Source: Scleromatobacter sp038243995 (GTDB taxonomy: Bacteria > Pseudomonadota > Gammaproteobacteria > Burkholderiales > Burkholderiaceae_C). From it: DNA of 64,000 nucleotides. A program made the position numbers and the translations under genes. The notes under the pieces are model-generated. The model saw only the letters and a program-made list of their open reading frames with translations, was not told the origin of the DNA and did no database searches. Each line of letters opens with the position of its first letter. Position 1 is the first letter of the stretch. Location of the stretch: positions 1-64,000 of the forward strand of contig JBBRTV010000023.1 in the NCBI GenBank assembly GCA_038243995.1. Reading direction: 5' to 3'. Shown here one piece after another: positions 56,735 through 64,000 of this stretch.

Positions 56735-58138
56735 ATGGCTTCTGCGACTCTTGATCTCGATGATCGGCCTGCCGAAACGCTCACTGGCCAGGGGCGCCTG
56801 GGCGCCTGCACGGGTGCCGTCGCCCTGGTCTCGCTGCTGGCATTCGAGACGATGGCTGTTGCTGCAGCGATGCCGGCGGTCGCGCTGGCGCTGGATGGCC
56901 TCCAGCTCTATGCGTTGGCCTTCGGCGGCATGCTGGCGACCTCGATTCTTGGAATGGTGCTCGCCGGAGGCTGGTCCGACCAGGGAAACTTGCTGCGGGC
57001 TACTGCCACGGGCCTGGCCACTTTCGCCGCCGGCCTGCTGATGGCCGGCTGCGCCGATCGCATGGCCTGGTTCGTCGCCGGCCGCATTGCCCAAGGCCTT
57101 GGAAGCGGGATGCTGGAAGTCGCCCTGTACGTCGGCATGGGGCAATTGGTTCCGACGTCGTTGCATCCGCGCCTGTTCGCGTTGTTTTCTGCCGCGTGGG
57201 TGGTGCCTGGATTGGTAGGTCCTCTTGTGGCAGCGGGGCTGGTCGAGCACATGGGGTGGCGTTCGGTGTTTCTCCTGGCGGTCGCCGCGACTCCCTTTGC
57301 CGCAGGGCTGCTGCTGCGCCCATTCAGTCGGCTCCCTGCGCCAGTGGCTCATGGCGACCGCTTGGCCCGTCGATACACGCGACTGCCCTGGGCTTTCCTG
57401 GCCGCGACGGGTGCTTTGCTGATGCAGGGCGCGAGCGTTGCGGGCTACGGATGGGAATCAGCGATGACTGCAACGCTTGGCATGATCGCTTCGCTCGTGT
57501 CCGCCTGGCGTCTGCTTCCCGCCGGCACTCTGCGTGCTCGCCGCGGCCTGCCGGCGGTCATCGCGCTCCGCGGCTTGCTCGGTGCAGCGTTCGGCACTGC
57601 CGAGGTGTTCATTCCGCTCTACCTGACACGCGAGATGGGTTGGAGCCTCGGCCGTGCCGGGCTGGCCCTCAGCGTCGGGGCGGTGCTTTGGAGCTGCGGA
57701 AGTGCGGTGCAATCACGAGTTGCCTCGCAGAGGAGTCGTCGGTGCTTGCTGCGTGTCGGATTCCTGGCGGTCGCGTTCGGGATCGCCGCGGTCGCGGCAT
57801 GCCTCGGCGCAGCGATGCCTGCCTGGACGTTCCTGGTCGGCTGGGGCGTGGCGGGCTTCGGAATCGGCATTGGCAGTCCGATGTTGTCGGTGTTGACGCT
57901 GGGCCTCTCCTTGGCCGCGCACCGCGGAAGTCGCTCCGCCGCCCTGCAACTGAGCAACTCGCTGTGCACGAGCGCTGCGCTGGCGATGGCCGGTTGCCTG
58001 ATCTCGCTGCTCGGATCCTCTGGTGCGCACGGATTCATGTCCGTGATGGCGTTGGCGAGCGCATTGGCCATGATGGGTGCCGTCTCTGTCGGTCGCGCGC
58101 ACGGAGCGGCCTTTCCGTCCCGGGAGCGAGCCTGCTGA
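56735..58138 (+). CDS. MFS transporter (drug efflux-like)
   Basis: A membrane protein of 467 residues with about 14 hydrophobic helices, matching the DHA2-like or general efflux branch of the major facilitators. It has GGWSDQGNLL between helices 2 and 3 and GRIAQGLGSGMLEVALYVG in place of the usual motif C region. The substrate is unknown. Its codon use looks slightly less GC-rich than the neighbours. ATG at 56735 was preferred to TTG at 56729. It diverges from groES, with its promoter region abutting the heat-shock promoter. Confidence 0.83.
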   Translation: MASATLDLDDRPAETLTGQGRLGACTGAVALVSLLAFETMAVAAAMPAVALALDGLQLYALAFGGMLATSILGMVLAGGWSDQGNLLRATATGLATFAAGLLMAGCADRMAWFVAGRIAQGLGSGMLEVALYVGMGQLVPTSLHPRLFALFSAAWVVPGLVGPLVAAGLVEHMGWRSVFLLAVAATPFAAGLLLRPFSRLPAPVAHGDRLARRYTRLPWAFLAATGALLMQGASVAGYGWESAMTATLGMIASLVSAWRLLPAGTLRARRGLPAVIALRGLLGAAFGTAEVFIPLYLTREMGWSLGRAGLALSVGAVLWSCGSAVQSRVASQRSRRCLLRVGFLAVAFGIAAVAACLGAAMPAWTFLVGWGVAGFGIGIGSPMLSVLTLGLSLAAHRGSRSAALQLSNSLCTSAALAMAGCLISLLGSSGAHGFMSVMALASALAMMGAVSVGRAHGAAFPSRERAC

Positions 58139-58140
58139 AT

Positions 58141-58164
58141 GACAGCTCGAGGGACAGCTCGAGG
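58141..58164. repeat. 12-bp tandem repeat, two copies
   Basis: GACAGCTCGAGG occurs twice in a row directly after the MFS stop. The inner AGCTCGAG is nearly self-complementary. It may be a slippage product. Confidence 0.6.
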
Positions 58165-58237
58165 GACGAGTGGCGCGGTGCCTGTGGATGCGGCCCCGGG
58201 CTTCCCAGCCGCGGCCTGGCAGGGTGCGTCGCGCGCC

Positions 58238-58723
58238 CTAGACCTGCCCGTTGCCCGCCGCGACGTTGATCGCCTTGCGCGCGTCGGTCTGGAATCCGAC
58301 CGGGTCCTGGAGCCCCGCGAAGCGCAGGTCTTCGCTGCCCGTGCCGCGTATCGTGAGGGTGCCGCAGCGCGTCATGCGCTGCCACAGGCTCTGGTCGACG
58401 TCCAGGCTCTCCACGCGGTTGAGCATCACCGTCGAGGTGTGGCGGCTGACCAGCCCGGTCTGCAGGATCACGTAGCGGTCGGTCAGCCGGATGCGCATCG
58501 CGCTGCGCCGCACCAGGGCGCCGCAGCAGAACCACAGGAACAAGAGCCCGCCGGCGACGGCGACTCCGATCCCGAGATCGTCCTTCCGATAGAGCCCCCA
58601 GGCGGCGGCGGCCGCACCGGCCAGCCCGAGCGCGATCTTCGGCCATAGCGCCCACCACGAGACGCACGCCTCGCGGATCACGCGCTCTCCGGTCGCGGGT
58701 TCGGTACTGTCTTGTAGTGCCAT
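58238..58723 (-). CDS. PH-domain membrane protein (bPH2 / YdbS-like)
   Basis: A 161-residue protein: a short N-terminus, two hydrophobic helices (about 30-65), then a bacterial PH domain of the YdbS type (IRLTDRYVILQTGLVSRHTSTVMLNRVESLDVDQSLWQRM, GTLTIRGTGSE). Proteins of this kind sit in the inner membrane; their job is poorly known. A GGGAGG site precedes the ATG. The 226-base gap to the next gene shows no clear element. Confidence 0.85.
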   Translation of the reverse strand: MALQDSTEPATGERVIREACVSWWALWPKIALGLAGAAAAAWGLYRKDDLGIGVAVAGGLLFLWFCCGALVRRSAMRIRLTDRYVILQTGLVSRHTSTVMLNRVESLDVDQSLWQRMTRCGTLTIRGTGSEDLRFAGLQDPVGFQTDARKAINVAAGNGQV

Positions 58724-58949
58724 GTCTTCGCCTCCCGGTCCTGCGCCGGGAGCGCAGTGAAAGGCGATTCTGACAGCCGGTGGACGGGTACGGCCGTCCG
58801 GACGATCGCCGTGGGTGAAATTGGGTGAACTTCGGCGAAGGCGCCACCCGCCGACGCTATCGGGACGGCCGGCTTCGGGGCCATGACAGAGCGTGCATAC
58901 TTGACCAGCCCCGCGTTTCGAGGGCGCTGCCCACAATCCTCGCTCCCGC

Positions 58950-60266
58950 ATGCCCACCCTGTCCGAACAGCTCGCCGCGCTCGCCGCCCATTTCGCGCTC
59001 CGGCGCGAGGCCATCCTCGGCACCTGGCGCGCCGCCGTGACGGCCGATCCGCTGCTCGTGACCGGGGCCGCGCTGCCGCGCGCCCAGCTCCACGACCACA
59101 TTCCGGCCCTGCTGGAGGATTTCGAAGCGAGGCTGACGACCCAGCAGGTGGCGGAGCGCCGGCAGGCCAGGGAAGAGCAGAAGGCGGATGCCGCCGCGCA
59201 TGGCCTGCACCGCTGGCAGCAGGGCTTCAATCTCGAGGAGGTGACGCGCGAACTCGGACGGCTGAACGAGTGCGTCGTCCAGGAGCTCGACAGCTTCGCG
59301 AGCAACCGGGCCGAAGTCGCGCCGGGCACGATGGCCGAGGCGCGCCGGCGCTGGGCCGCGTCGTTCAGCGTCGCGGTCACCGCCAGCACGTCGCAGTACT
59401 TCAAACTGCAGCAGATGGAAGCGGCCGGCCATGTCAGCGACCTCGAGCAGGCGCTCGTTTCCTTGCGGGAACTGGAAGCGCGACGCGCCGAACTCTGGCA
59501 GCAGGCCGCCCACGACCTGCGTGGCAACCTGGGCGTCGTGACGACCGCGACGGCGGGGCTGACCTCGGTCCAGGTGTCGAACGACGGTCGCGCCGCCTTC
59601 CTCGGCCTGCTGGAGCGCAACGTGCGGTCGCTGCATCGCCTGCTCGAAGACGTGACGGGACTTGCGCGGCTGCAGGGCGGGCAGGAGCATCTTCGTGTTG
59701 CGCCGATCGACGCGACGCCGCTGCTGCGCGAGATCTGCGAAAGCCTGCAGCCGCTGGCGCAGGAACGCAAGCTCTACCTCCGCGTGGACGGCCCTGAGTC
59801 CTGCCGGGTCGAAGGCGATGCGGTCAAGCTCCGGCGGATCGTCCAGAACCTCGTCCTGAACGCCACGCGATACACGCTGCAAGGCGGTGTCACGGTGACC
59901 TGGGGCCTGAACGATGTCGCCGACGGCGATCGGTGGTTCGTCCAGGTGCAGGATACCGGGCCGGGCTTCCTGGCCGGATCGGGATCCGAACTGGTCGCAG
60001 CGCTCGGCGTGGCCACCGGCCACGCGAAGACGCTCGACGCGGACGCGCTCTCCGGCGAGGTGACGCATGTCGCCGTCCAGCCCCTGGAACCGGCCCGGAC
60101 GCAGGGGCCCGATCGTCGCGTTCCTCCGCTCCCGGGCGAGGGCATCGGGCTGTCGATCGTCAAGCGGCTGTGCGAACTGCTCGATGCGACGATCGAACTT
60201 GATTCCAGGATGGGCGAGGGAACGACCTTCCGCGTGCTGATCCCCCGGCAATACGACGCGCGTTAG
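58950..60266 (+). CDS. soluble histidine kinase with RsbRD-type N-terminal domain
   Basis: A 438-residue protein without membrane helices. The N-terminal 160 residues (HFALRREAILGTWRAAV... ) resemble the RsbRD_N sensor domain. A coiled coil leads to a HisKA-like segment with His in QQAAHDLRGNLGVV (about 189), then an HATPase_c domain: N box RIVQNLVLNATRYTLQ, DTGPGF and GIGLSIVKRLCELL. No receiver is fused and no response regulator gene lies next to it. The signal may be cytosolic. It is convergent with the next kinase, 17 bases apart. Confidence 0.82.
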   Translation: MPTLSEQLAALAAHFALRREAILGTWRAAVTADPLLVTGAALPRAQLHDHIPALLEDFEARLTTQQVAERRQAREEQKADAAAHGLHRWQQGFNLEEVTRELGRLNECVVQELDSFASNRAEVAPGTMAEARRRWAASFSVAVTASTSQYFKLQQMEAAGHVSDLEQALVSLRELEARRAELWQQAAHDLRGNLGVVTTATAGLTSVQVSNDGRAAFLGLLERNVRSLHRLLEDVTGLARLQGGQEHLRVAPIDATPLLREICESLQPLAQERKLYLRVDGPESCRVEGDAVKLRRIVQNLVLNATRYTLQGGVTVTWGLNDVADGDRWFVQVQDTGPGFLAGSGSELVAALGVATGHAKTLDADALSGEVTHVAVQPLEPARTQGPDRRVPPLPGEGIGLSIVKRLCELLDATIELDSRMGEGTTFRVLIPRQYDAR

Positions 60267-60283
60267 ACACCCTGTCCTGCGCT

Positions 60284-61414
60284 TCAGTCGGACCCGGTCT
60301 GCGGGATAGCCATGCGCATCGTCGTCCCGTCCGGCCCGCTCTGCACGACCTCGACGCTGCCGCCGTGCAGGGCCATCACCTGCCGCACGATGTAGAGGCC
60401 GAGACCATGGCCGGCGAAGGCGCTGCTGCCGCGGGCGCCGCGTTCGAACAGGCGCGGCAGGATGTCGGGGTCGATGCCGCGGCCGCGGTCGCCCACGTCG
60501 ATGACCAGCACGGCCGGGTCGTCGGAGTCGGTCAGCCGCACGTCGACCGGGGCGTCGGGCGGGCTGTGATTCAGGGCGTTCGACAGCAGGTTGCGCAGGG
60601 CCAGGCGCACGAGGCTCATGTCCATCCGGGCCGTGCGCGTGGAAGTGTCGCGTTGCAAGCGGACGCGCGCCCGCTCCTCGCGCGGCAGATCGGCGATCGC
60701 GACGGCCATCACCGTGTCGATATCGGTATCGGTCTGGCGGATCGGCTCGGGCCGCGCGAGCAGGGCGGCGACTGCCAGCGTGTTGTCCACGTTGGAAAGC
60801 ACCTGGCCGAGGACTTTCTCGACCTTGACCATGCGGTCCGTGGCATCGGCGTGGCCGATTTCGTGCAGCACCTGGCGTGCGCTCTGCAAGGCCGCGGAAG
60901 CGTTGTTCAGGGGCTGGCGCACCTCGTGGGCGAGCACGGCCAGCATCTCGGTGCGCTCGTCCAGCATCGTCGCCAGGCGTTGCGCGTGCTCCTCGATCTG
61001 CGTTCGCAGCCTGCGTTCGAGGATCAGGGCCGCCTGCGTTTCCTTGAGCTGGGTCACCTCGGTGACCTGGACGAGGAAGCCGCGCACGACGCCGCCGACG
61101 AGGTCGGGTATGTAGTGGGCGAGGCTGTGCCGCTGGACGCCGCCGGGCCCGGGAACGATGCGCTCGAAGGTCTGTTCCTCGCCCCGGAGCGCGGCTCGGA
61201 TGTAGTCTTCGTTGAGCGCGAACAGCTCCGCTCCCAGCAGGCCCTGGATCGGCTGGCCGAGCAGGCTGTCGGCGTCCACGCCGAACCATCGTTCGTAGGC
61301 ACGGTTGGCGAACCGGCAGCGCAGGTCGCGATCCCAGTACGCCAGCATCGACGGCACGCGGTCGACGAGCAGGCGCATGTGGTAATCGGTGTCGTGGGCG
61401 GGATCGTCGGTCAT
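60284..61414 (-). CDS. PAS-domain sensor histidine kinase
   Basis: A 376-residue cytoplasmic kinase: a PAS domain (about 12-125, MLAYWDRDLRCRFANRAYERWFG), a HisKA segment with His in LAVLAHEVRQPLNNA (about 163), and an HATPase_c domain with RNLLSNALNHSPP, DRGRGI and GHGLGLYIVRQVM. No partner response regulator is adjacent. ATG at 61414 was chosen; ATG at 61444 would add ten residues. It probably senses a cytosolic ligand or redox state through PAS. Confidence 0.88.
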   Translation of the reverse strand: MTDDPAHDTDYHMRLLVDRVPSMLAYWDRDLRCRFANRAYERWFGVDADSLLGQPIQGLLGAELFALNEDYIRAALRGEEQTFERIVPGPGGVQRHSLAHYIPDLVGGVVRGFLVQVTEVTQLKETQAALILERRLRTQIEEHAQRLATMLDERTEMLAVLAHEVRQPLNNASAALQSARQVLHEIGHADATDRMVKVEKVLGQVLSNVDNTLAVAALLARPEPIRQTDTDIDTVMAVAIADLPREERARVRLQRDTSTRTARMDMSLVRLALRNLLSNALNHSPPDAPVDVRLTDSDDPAVLVIDVGDRGRGIDPDILPRLFERGARGSSAFAGHGLGLYIVRQVMALHGGSVEVVQSGPDGTTMRMAIPQTGSD

Positions 61415-61537
61415 CGGAGCGCAAGCATGCGGGATCGGCGGCAATACGTCGAGTGCTTCCGGCGGGCGCCGATCCGCCTGGATGGGCGCGGGCAGCCGCT
61501 CCCCCGGGCCGGATGCGACCGCACGATGCCTGCCTGC

Positions 61538-62905
61538 TCAGCGCGCCGCGGCGCCCGCCACCGGCACGACGTACAGCGTGATCGAATTCGCCGGCAGCCT
61601 CGCCCGGATCGTGCCGCCGACCACGGCCGCGTCGGCCGCGTGCTGAATGGCCGACAGGTTCGCTGGCCCGTAGCGCCAGACTTTGGCGTTGGCGCCCGCC
61701 GCGAAGTGGCTCAGCGTGATGACGCTGGTCAGTTTGATCCCGGACTTGTCGACGGCCATCAGCGTCAGCGCGCCCGTCTTGCCGCGGCGCGCGGCGTACA
61801 CGGCGAGCTTGCCCTGGTCGGCGCTCGTGGCGCGCACCCCCGTGTTGCCGAAGCCGCTCGCCTTGCCGTCGTAGTTCGGGTACATGCGGAACGCAAATGC
61901 CCCCGGGGCGGTAGACGCGGGCGGCGACCACAGGGTCGCCAGGTCGACGCCTTCGCGGCCGAAGATGCCCAGGAAATCTGCCTGGGCGCGCGCGCCGTTG
62001 ATGTCGTCCAGCGCGCCCCAGTTGTATTCGCTGAGCGCGAGCCGGGTGCCGGGATAGTCGGCGGCGACCCAGTCGCGCATGCGCGGGACGAGTTGTACGG
62101 TGTCGGCGATCCAGCTCTCGTCGACGTAGGTCGGATCCCAGAGTGCGCGCGTCGAGCGCAGGCGCAGCGCGTCGGTCGCGGCGTCGGTGGCGCCGCTGGT
62201 GATGCCGGCGCCTTGCGGGTAGCAGTGCTCGTCGAGGTAGTCGAGGATGCGCACGCCGTGCTGCTGCTCGTACACGCGCATCTGCTGCAGGTACCACTGC
62301 GCGAGCGGCACGCCGCCGTGGGCGTTGCGATCCTTCGGGTCGTTGCACCAGGCACCGCCAGGCGCCGTGTCGAGATCCGAGTAGAAGTACGCGGTCCATC
62401 CCCAGCTCGCCGGGCCGAGCGTCTGCGCGCTCGGGTCGACGGCCTTCAGGGCCGCGCCGGATGGCCAGGTACGGTCGCGCAGCTCGTCGTAGCCGAGGGC
62501 CTGGGGACGGACGTCGCGGTGCGTGAAGCGTCAGAGCTCCAGCTCGTTGTCGAGCGCGTAGAACGCTACGCCGCCCGTGGCGGCCGTGCCGTGGGCGGCG
62601 ACGCTGCCCGTGTTCAGGACGTCGATCTGCCAGTTGTAGCGCGTGGTCGAGTTGCCGCACCAGCGGCGCACCGGCAGGCCGAGCTCCCTGGCCAAGGCCT
62701 CGGGCGCGAAATTCATGCCGTAGATGTCGCCGCTGATCGGATGGATGTCGGCCGTCGCGTCGACGACCACCCTCGGCCCGCCGGCTGCGGCGGCCGGGAA
62801 GGCGGCGGCGCAGAAGCAGGCGGCCGCGACGGCCAGGCGGGTGCGCAGGCGGCGCGGCGCGTCGCATGTCCTACTGCGGTCTCCGGATACCCTGTTGGGG
62901 GACAC
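61538..62905 (-). pseudogene. decayed GH44 family endoglucanase/xyloglucanase gene
   Basis: The frame reads a signal peptide (RLAVAAACFCAAAFPAAAA), then HPISGDIYGMNFAPEALARELGLPVRRW and NSTTRYNWQ, then jumps from NTGS to VAAHGTAATGGVAFYALDNE, which lacks roughly 100 residues expected from the family. TGA at 62533-62531 interrupts the same frame at LDNELEL-stop-RFTHRDV, where a Trp is expected. Beyond it the frame continues with GYDELRDRTW, WGWTAYFYSDLD and SEYNWGALDDI (nucleophile Glu), ending ITLYVVPVAG. The DNE acid/base Glu is still there, but its Pro is changed to Leu. The best ATG (62867) is out of frame, so GTG at 62905 was used as a boundary. GH44 enzymes are secreted and cut beta-glucans. 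Confidence 0.82.
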
Positions 62906-62984
62906 TCCGGCTGAGCTTCGCGCGACGATGGCTCCTCTCACTCCCCGATGCGGCGTGCCCGCCGACCCTTCCCAGAACGCCCCC

Positions 62985-63923
62985 ATGACCGCAGATTCGA
63001 CCGATTCCCCCGTCCTCGTCACCGGTGCCACCGGCTTCGTGGGGAGCGCGCTGGTGCGCGACCTCCTGCGCGACGGCCGGCGCGTCATCGTCCTCGCGCG
63101 CGACGCCGCGCGCGCGCAAGTGAAATTCGGTGGGCGCGTACAGGTCGTCGACCGTCTCGACGCGATCGCATCCGGAACCCGCATCGACGCCGTGGTCAAC
63201 CTCGCCGGAGCCCGCGTGCTGGGCATGCCGTGGACGGACGCTCGTCGGCGCGAACTGCGCGGCAGCCGTGTCGGCGTGACGGACGCGGTCGTCGGCCTGA
63301 TGACGCGCCTGCAGCAGCCGCCACGCGTGCTCGTCAGCGCCTCGGCAGTGGGCTACTACGGCGCCGCGCCCGGCCCGTCGTTCGCGCCGCACGACGAGGC
63401 GAGCCCGCCCCGTCCGGGCCAGTTCCAGTCCGACCTCTGCGTCGCGATCGAGCACGAGGCGTCGCGCGCCGAAGGCCTGGGCGTGCGCGTCGTGCGGATG
63501 CGCTTCGGCGTCGTGCTCGGGCGCGGGGACGGTGCGTATCCGATGCTCGCGCTGGGCGCGCGGCTGGGGTTCGGCGCCGTGCTCGGCACGGGCCGCCAGG
63601 CCGCGCCCTGGATCCATCTCGACGACGCCGTCGGGCTGATCCGCCTGGCGATGGCCGACGACACGATCGCCGGTGCGGTCAATGCCGTGGCGCCCGAGAC
63701 GCTGCCGCAGGCCGGCTTTGCCCGCGCGCTGGCCGCGTCGTTCGGTCGCAGTGCCAGGCTGCGCATGCCCGGCATGCCGCTGCGCATGCTGCTCGGGGAG
63801 ATGGCGGAGCTCCTGCTCGAAGGCCAGAACGTGGTTCCCGGGGTCGCCCTGCGCGCGGGCTACACGTTCCGTCATCCGACGCTGGCGAGCGCTTTCGCCG
63901 ACCTGGCCGTTCCGGCGGCGTAG
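62985..63923 (+). CDS. TIGR01777-family NAD-dependent epimerase/dehydratase
   Basis: A 312-residue short-chain dehydrogenase-like protein. The nucleotide motif is VLVTGATGFVGSALVRDLL (GxxGxxG), followed by VVNLAGARVLGMPWTDARRREL, SASAVGYYG and the C-terminal domain ending YTFRHPTLASAFADL, which is typical of this family (DUF1731-type tail). Members include SulA-like and YfcH proteins; the substrate is unknown. It is divergent from the GH44 pseudogene. The 77 bases after it hold nothing seen. Confidence 0.9.
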   Translation: MTADSTDSPVLVTGATGFVGSALVRDLLRDGRRVIVLARDAARAQVKFGGRVQVVDRLDAIASGTRIDAVVNLAGARVLGMPWTDARRRELRGSRVGVTDAVVGLMTRLQQPPRVLVSASAVGYYGAAPGPSFAPHDEASPPRPGQFQSDLCVAIEHEASRAEGLGVRVVRMRFGVVLGRGDGAYPMLALGARLGFGAVLGTGRQAAPWIHLDDAVGLIRLAMADDTIAGAVNAVAPETLPQAGFARALAASFGRSARLRMPGMPLRMLLGEMAELLLEGQNVVPGVALRAGYTFRHPTLASAFADLAVPAA

Positions 63924-64000
63924 GCCGCCCGGCGTGGCCTGCGCGGACTGTCGCGCAGGCGCCGGAGCCGGGAACACACGCGCCCTGACGGATGTGCCTT

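Noticed and set aside
61538..62533. TGA in the GH44 frame as selenocysteine or programmed read-through
   Set aside because: The aligned residue is Trp, not Cys, and the gene also has a large internal deletion, which fits decay better.
58857..62867. 1336-codon minus-strand frame across two kinases and the GH44 remnant
   Set aside because: It covers genes on both strands in a wrong frame, with no recognisable domain. Only its ATG at 62867 is of note, as the possible ancestral GH44 start.

Overview
This is a GC-rich window (roughly 70% G+C by eye) that looks like chromosome of a betaproteobacterium, order Burkholderiales. The grounds are a Burkholderiales-style type II secretion cluster with gspC divergent, poly-3-hydroxybutyrate metabolism genes, cytochrome c4, a very long tandem UvrA, and groESL under a CIRCE element. 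A Roseateles/Mitsuaria-like genus is a guess. No rRNA, tRNA or CRISPR array was seen. High GC makes most antisense frames open, so long antisense ORFs were ignored.

Layout. 1-560: the 3' end of a group IIC intron next to a truncated GH18 chitinase gene. 549-3023: a hybrid histidine kinase. 3234-15156: a nearly complete type II secretion system (gspG-H-I-J-K, a hairpin, then gspL-M-N-D-E-F, all on the minus strand, with gspC divergent); no prepilin peptidase is present. 15241-17779: a translationally coupled malonyl-CoA synthetase / Cys-rich protein / HAD phosphatase set. 17913-23446: lipocalin, enoyl-CoA hydratase-like protein, DUF4397 lipoprotein, sigma-54 activator and SMP-30 lactonase. 23802-31733: a probable sigma-54-driven operon of a branched-chain-type ABC transporter followed by a 3-hydroxybutyrate oligomer hydrolase and an alpha/beta hydrolase. 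31794-38829: TonB receptor, MFS carrier, TetR regulator, fold-III PLP enzyme and lactone oxidase around a compact divergent promoter with two palindromic operators.

38979-46633: a 1926-residue tandem UvrA with four ATPase modules, then a membrane protein/ABC ATPase pair. 46659-49861: a di-haem peroxidase-like protein divergent from an AcpA-type phosphoesterase lipoprotein. 49891-53101: small membrane protein, YceH-like protein, conserved hypothetical, cytochrome c4 and the GTPase EngB. 53319-54224: a TIR-domain protein whose C-terminal half reads like a ubiquitin-type beta-grasp domain; this is the best candidate for an undescribed, possibly defence-related, function. 54378-56460: groESL with CIRCE and heat-shock-like promoter. 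56735-63923: MFS carrier, PH-domain membrane protein, two convergent histidine kinases, a decayed GH44 glycosidase gene (in-frame deletion plus an in-frame TGA) and a TIGR01777-type epimerase.

How it fits together: the secretion system is the route by which secreted hydrolases such as the GH18 and GH44 enzymes would normally leave the cell, yet both such genes in this window are broken. The 23-32 kb block reads as scavenging of extracellular 3-hydroxybutyrate oligomers under sigma-54 control.
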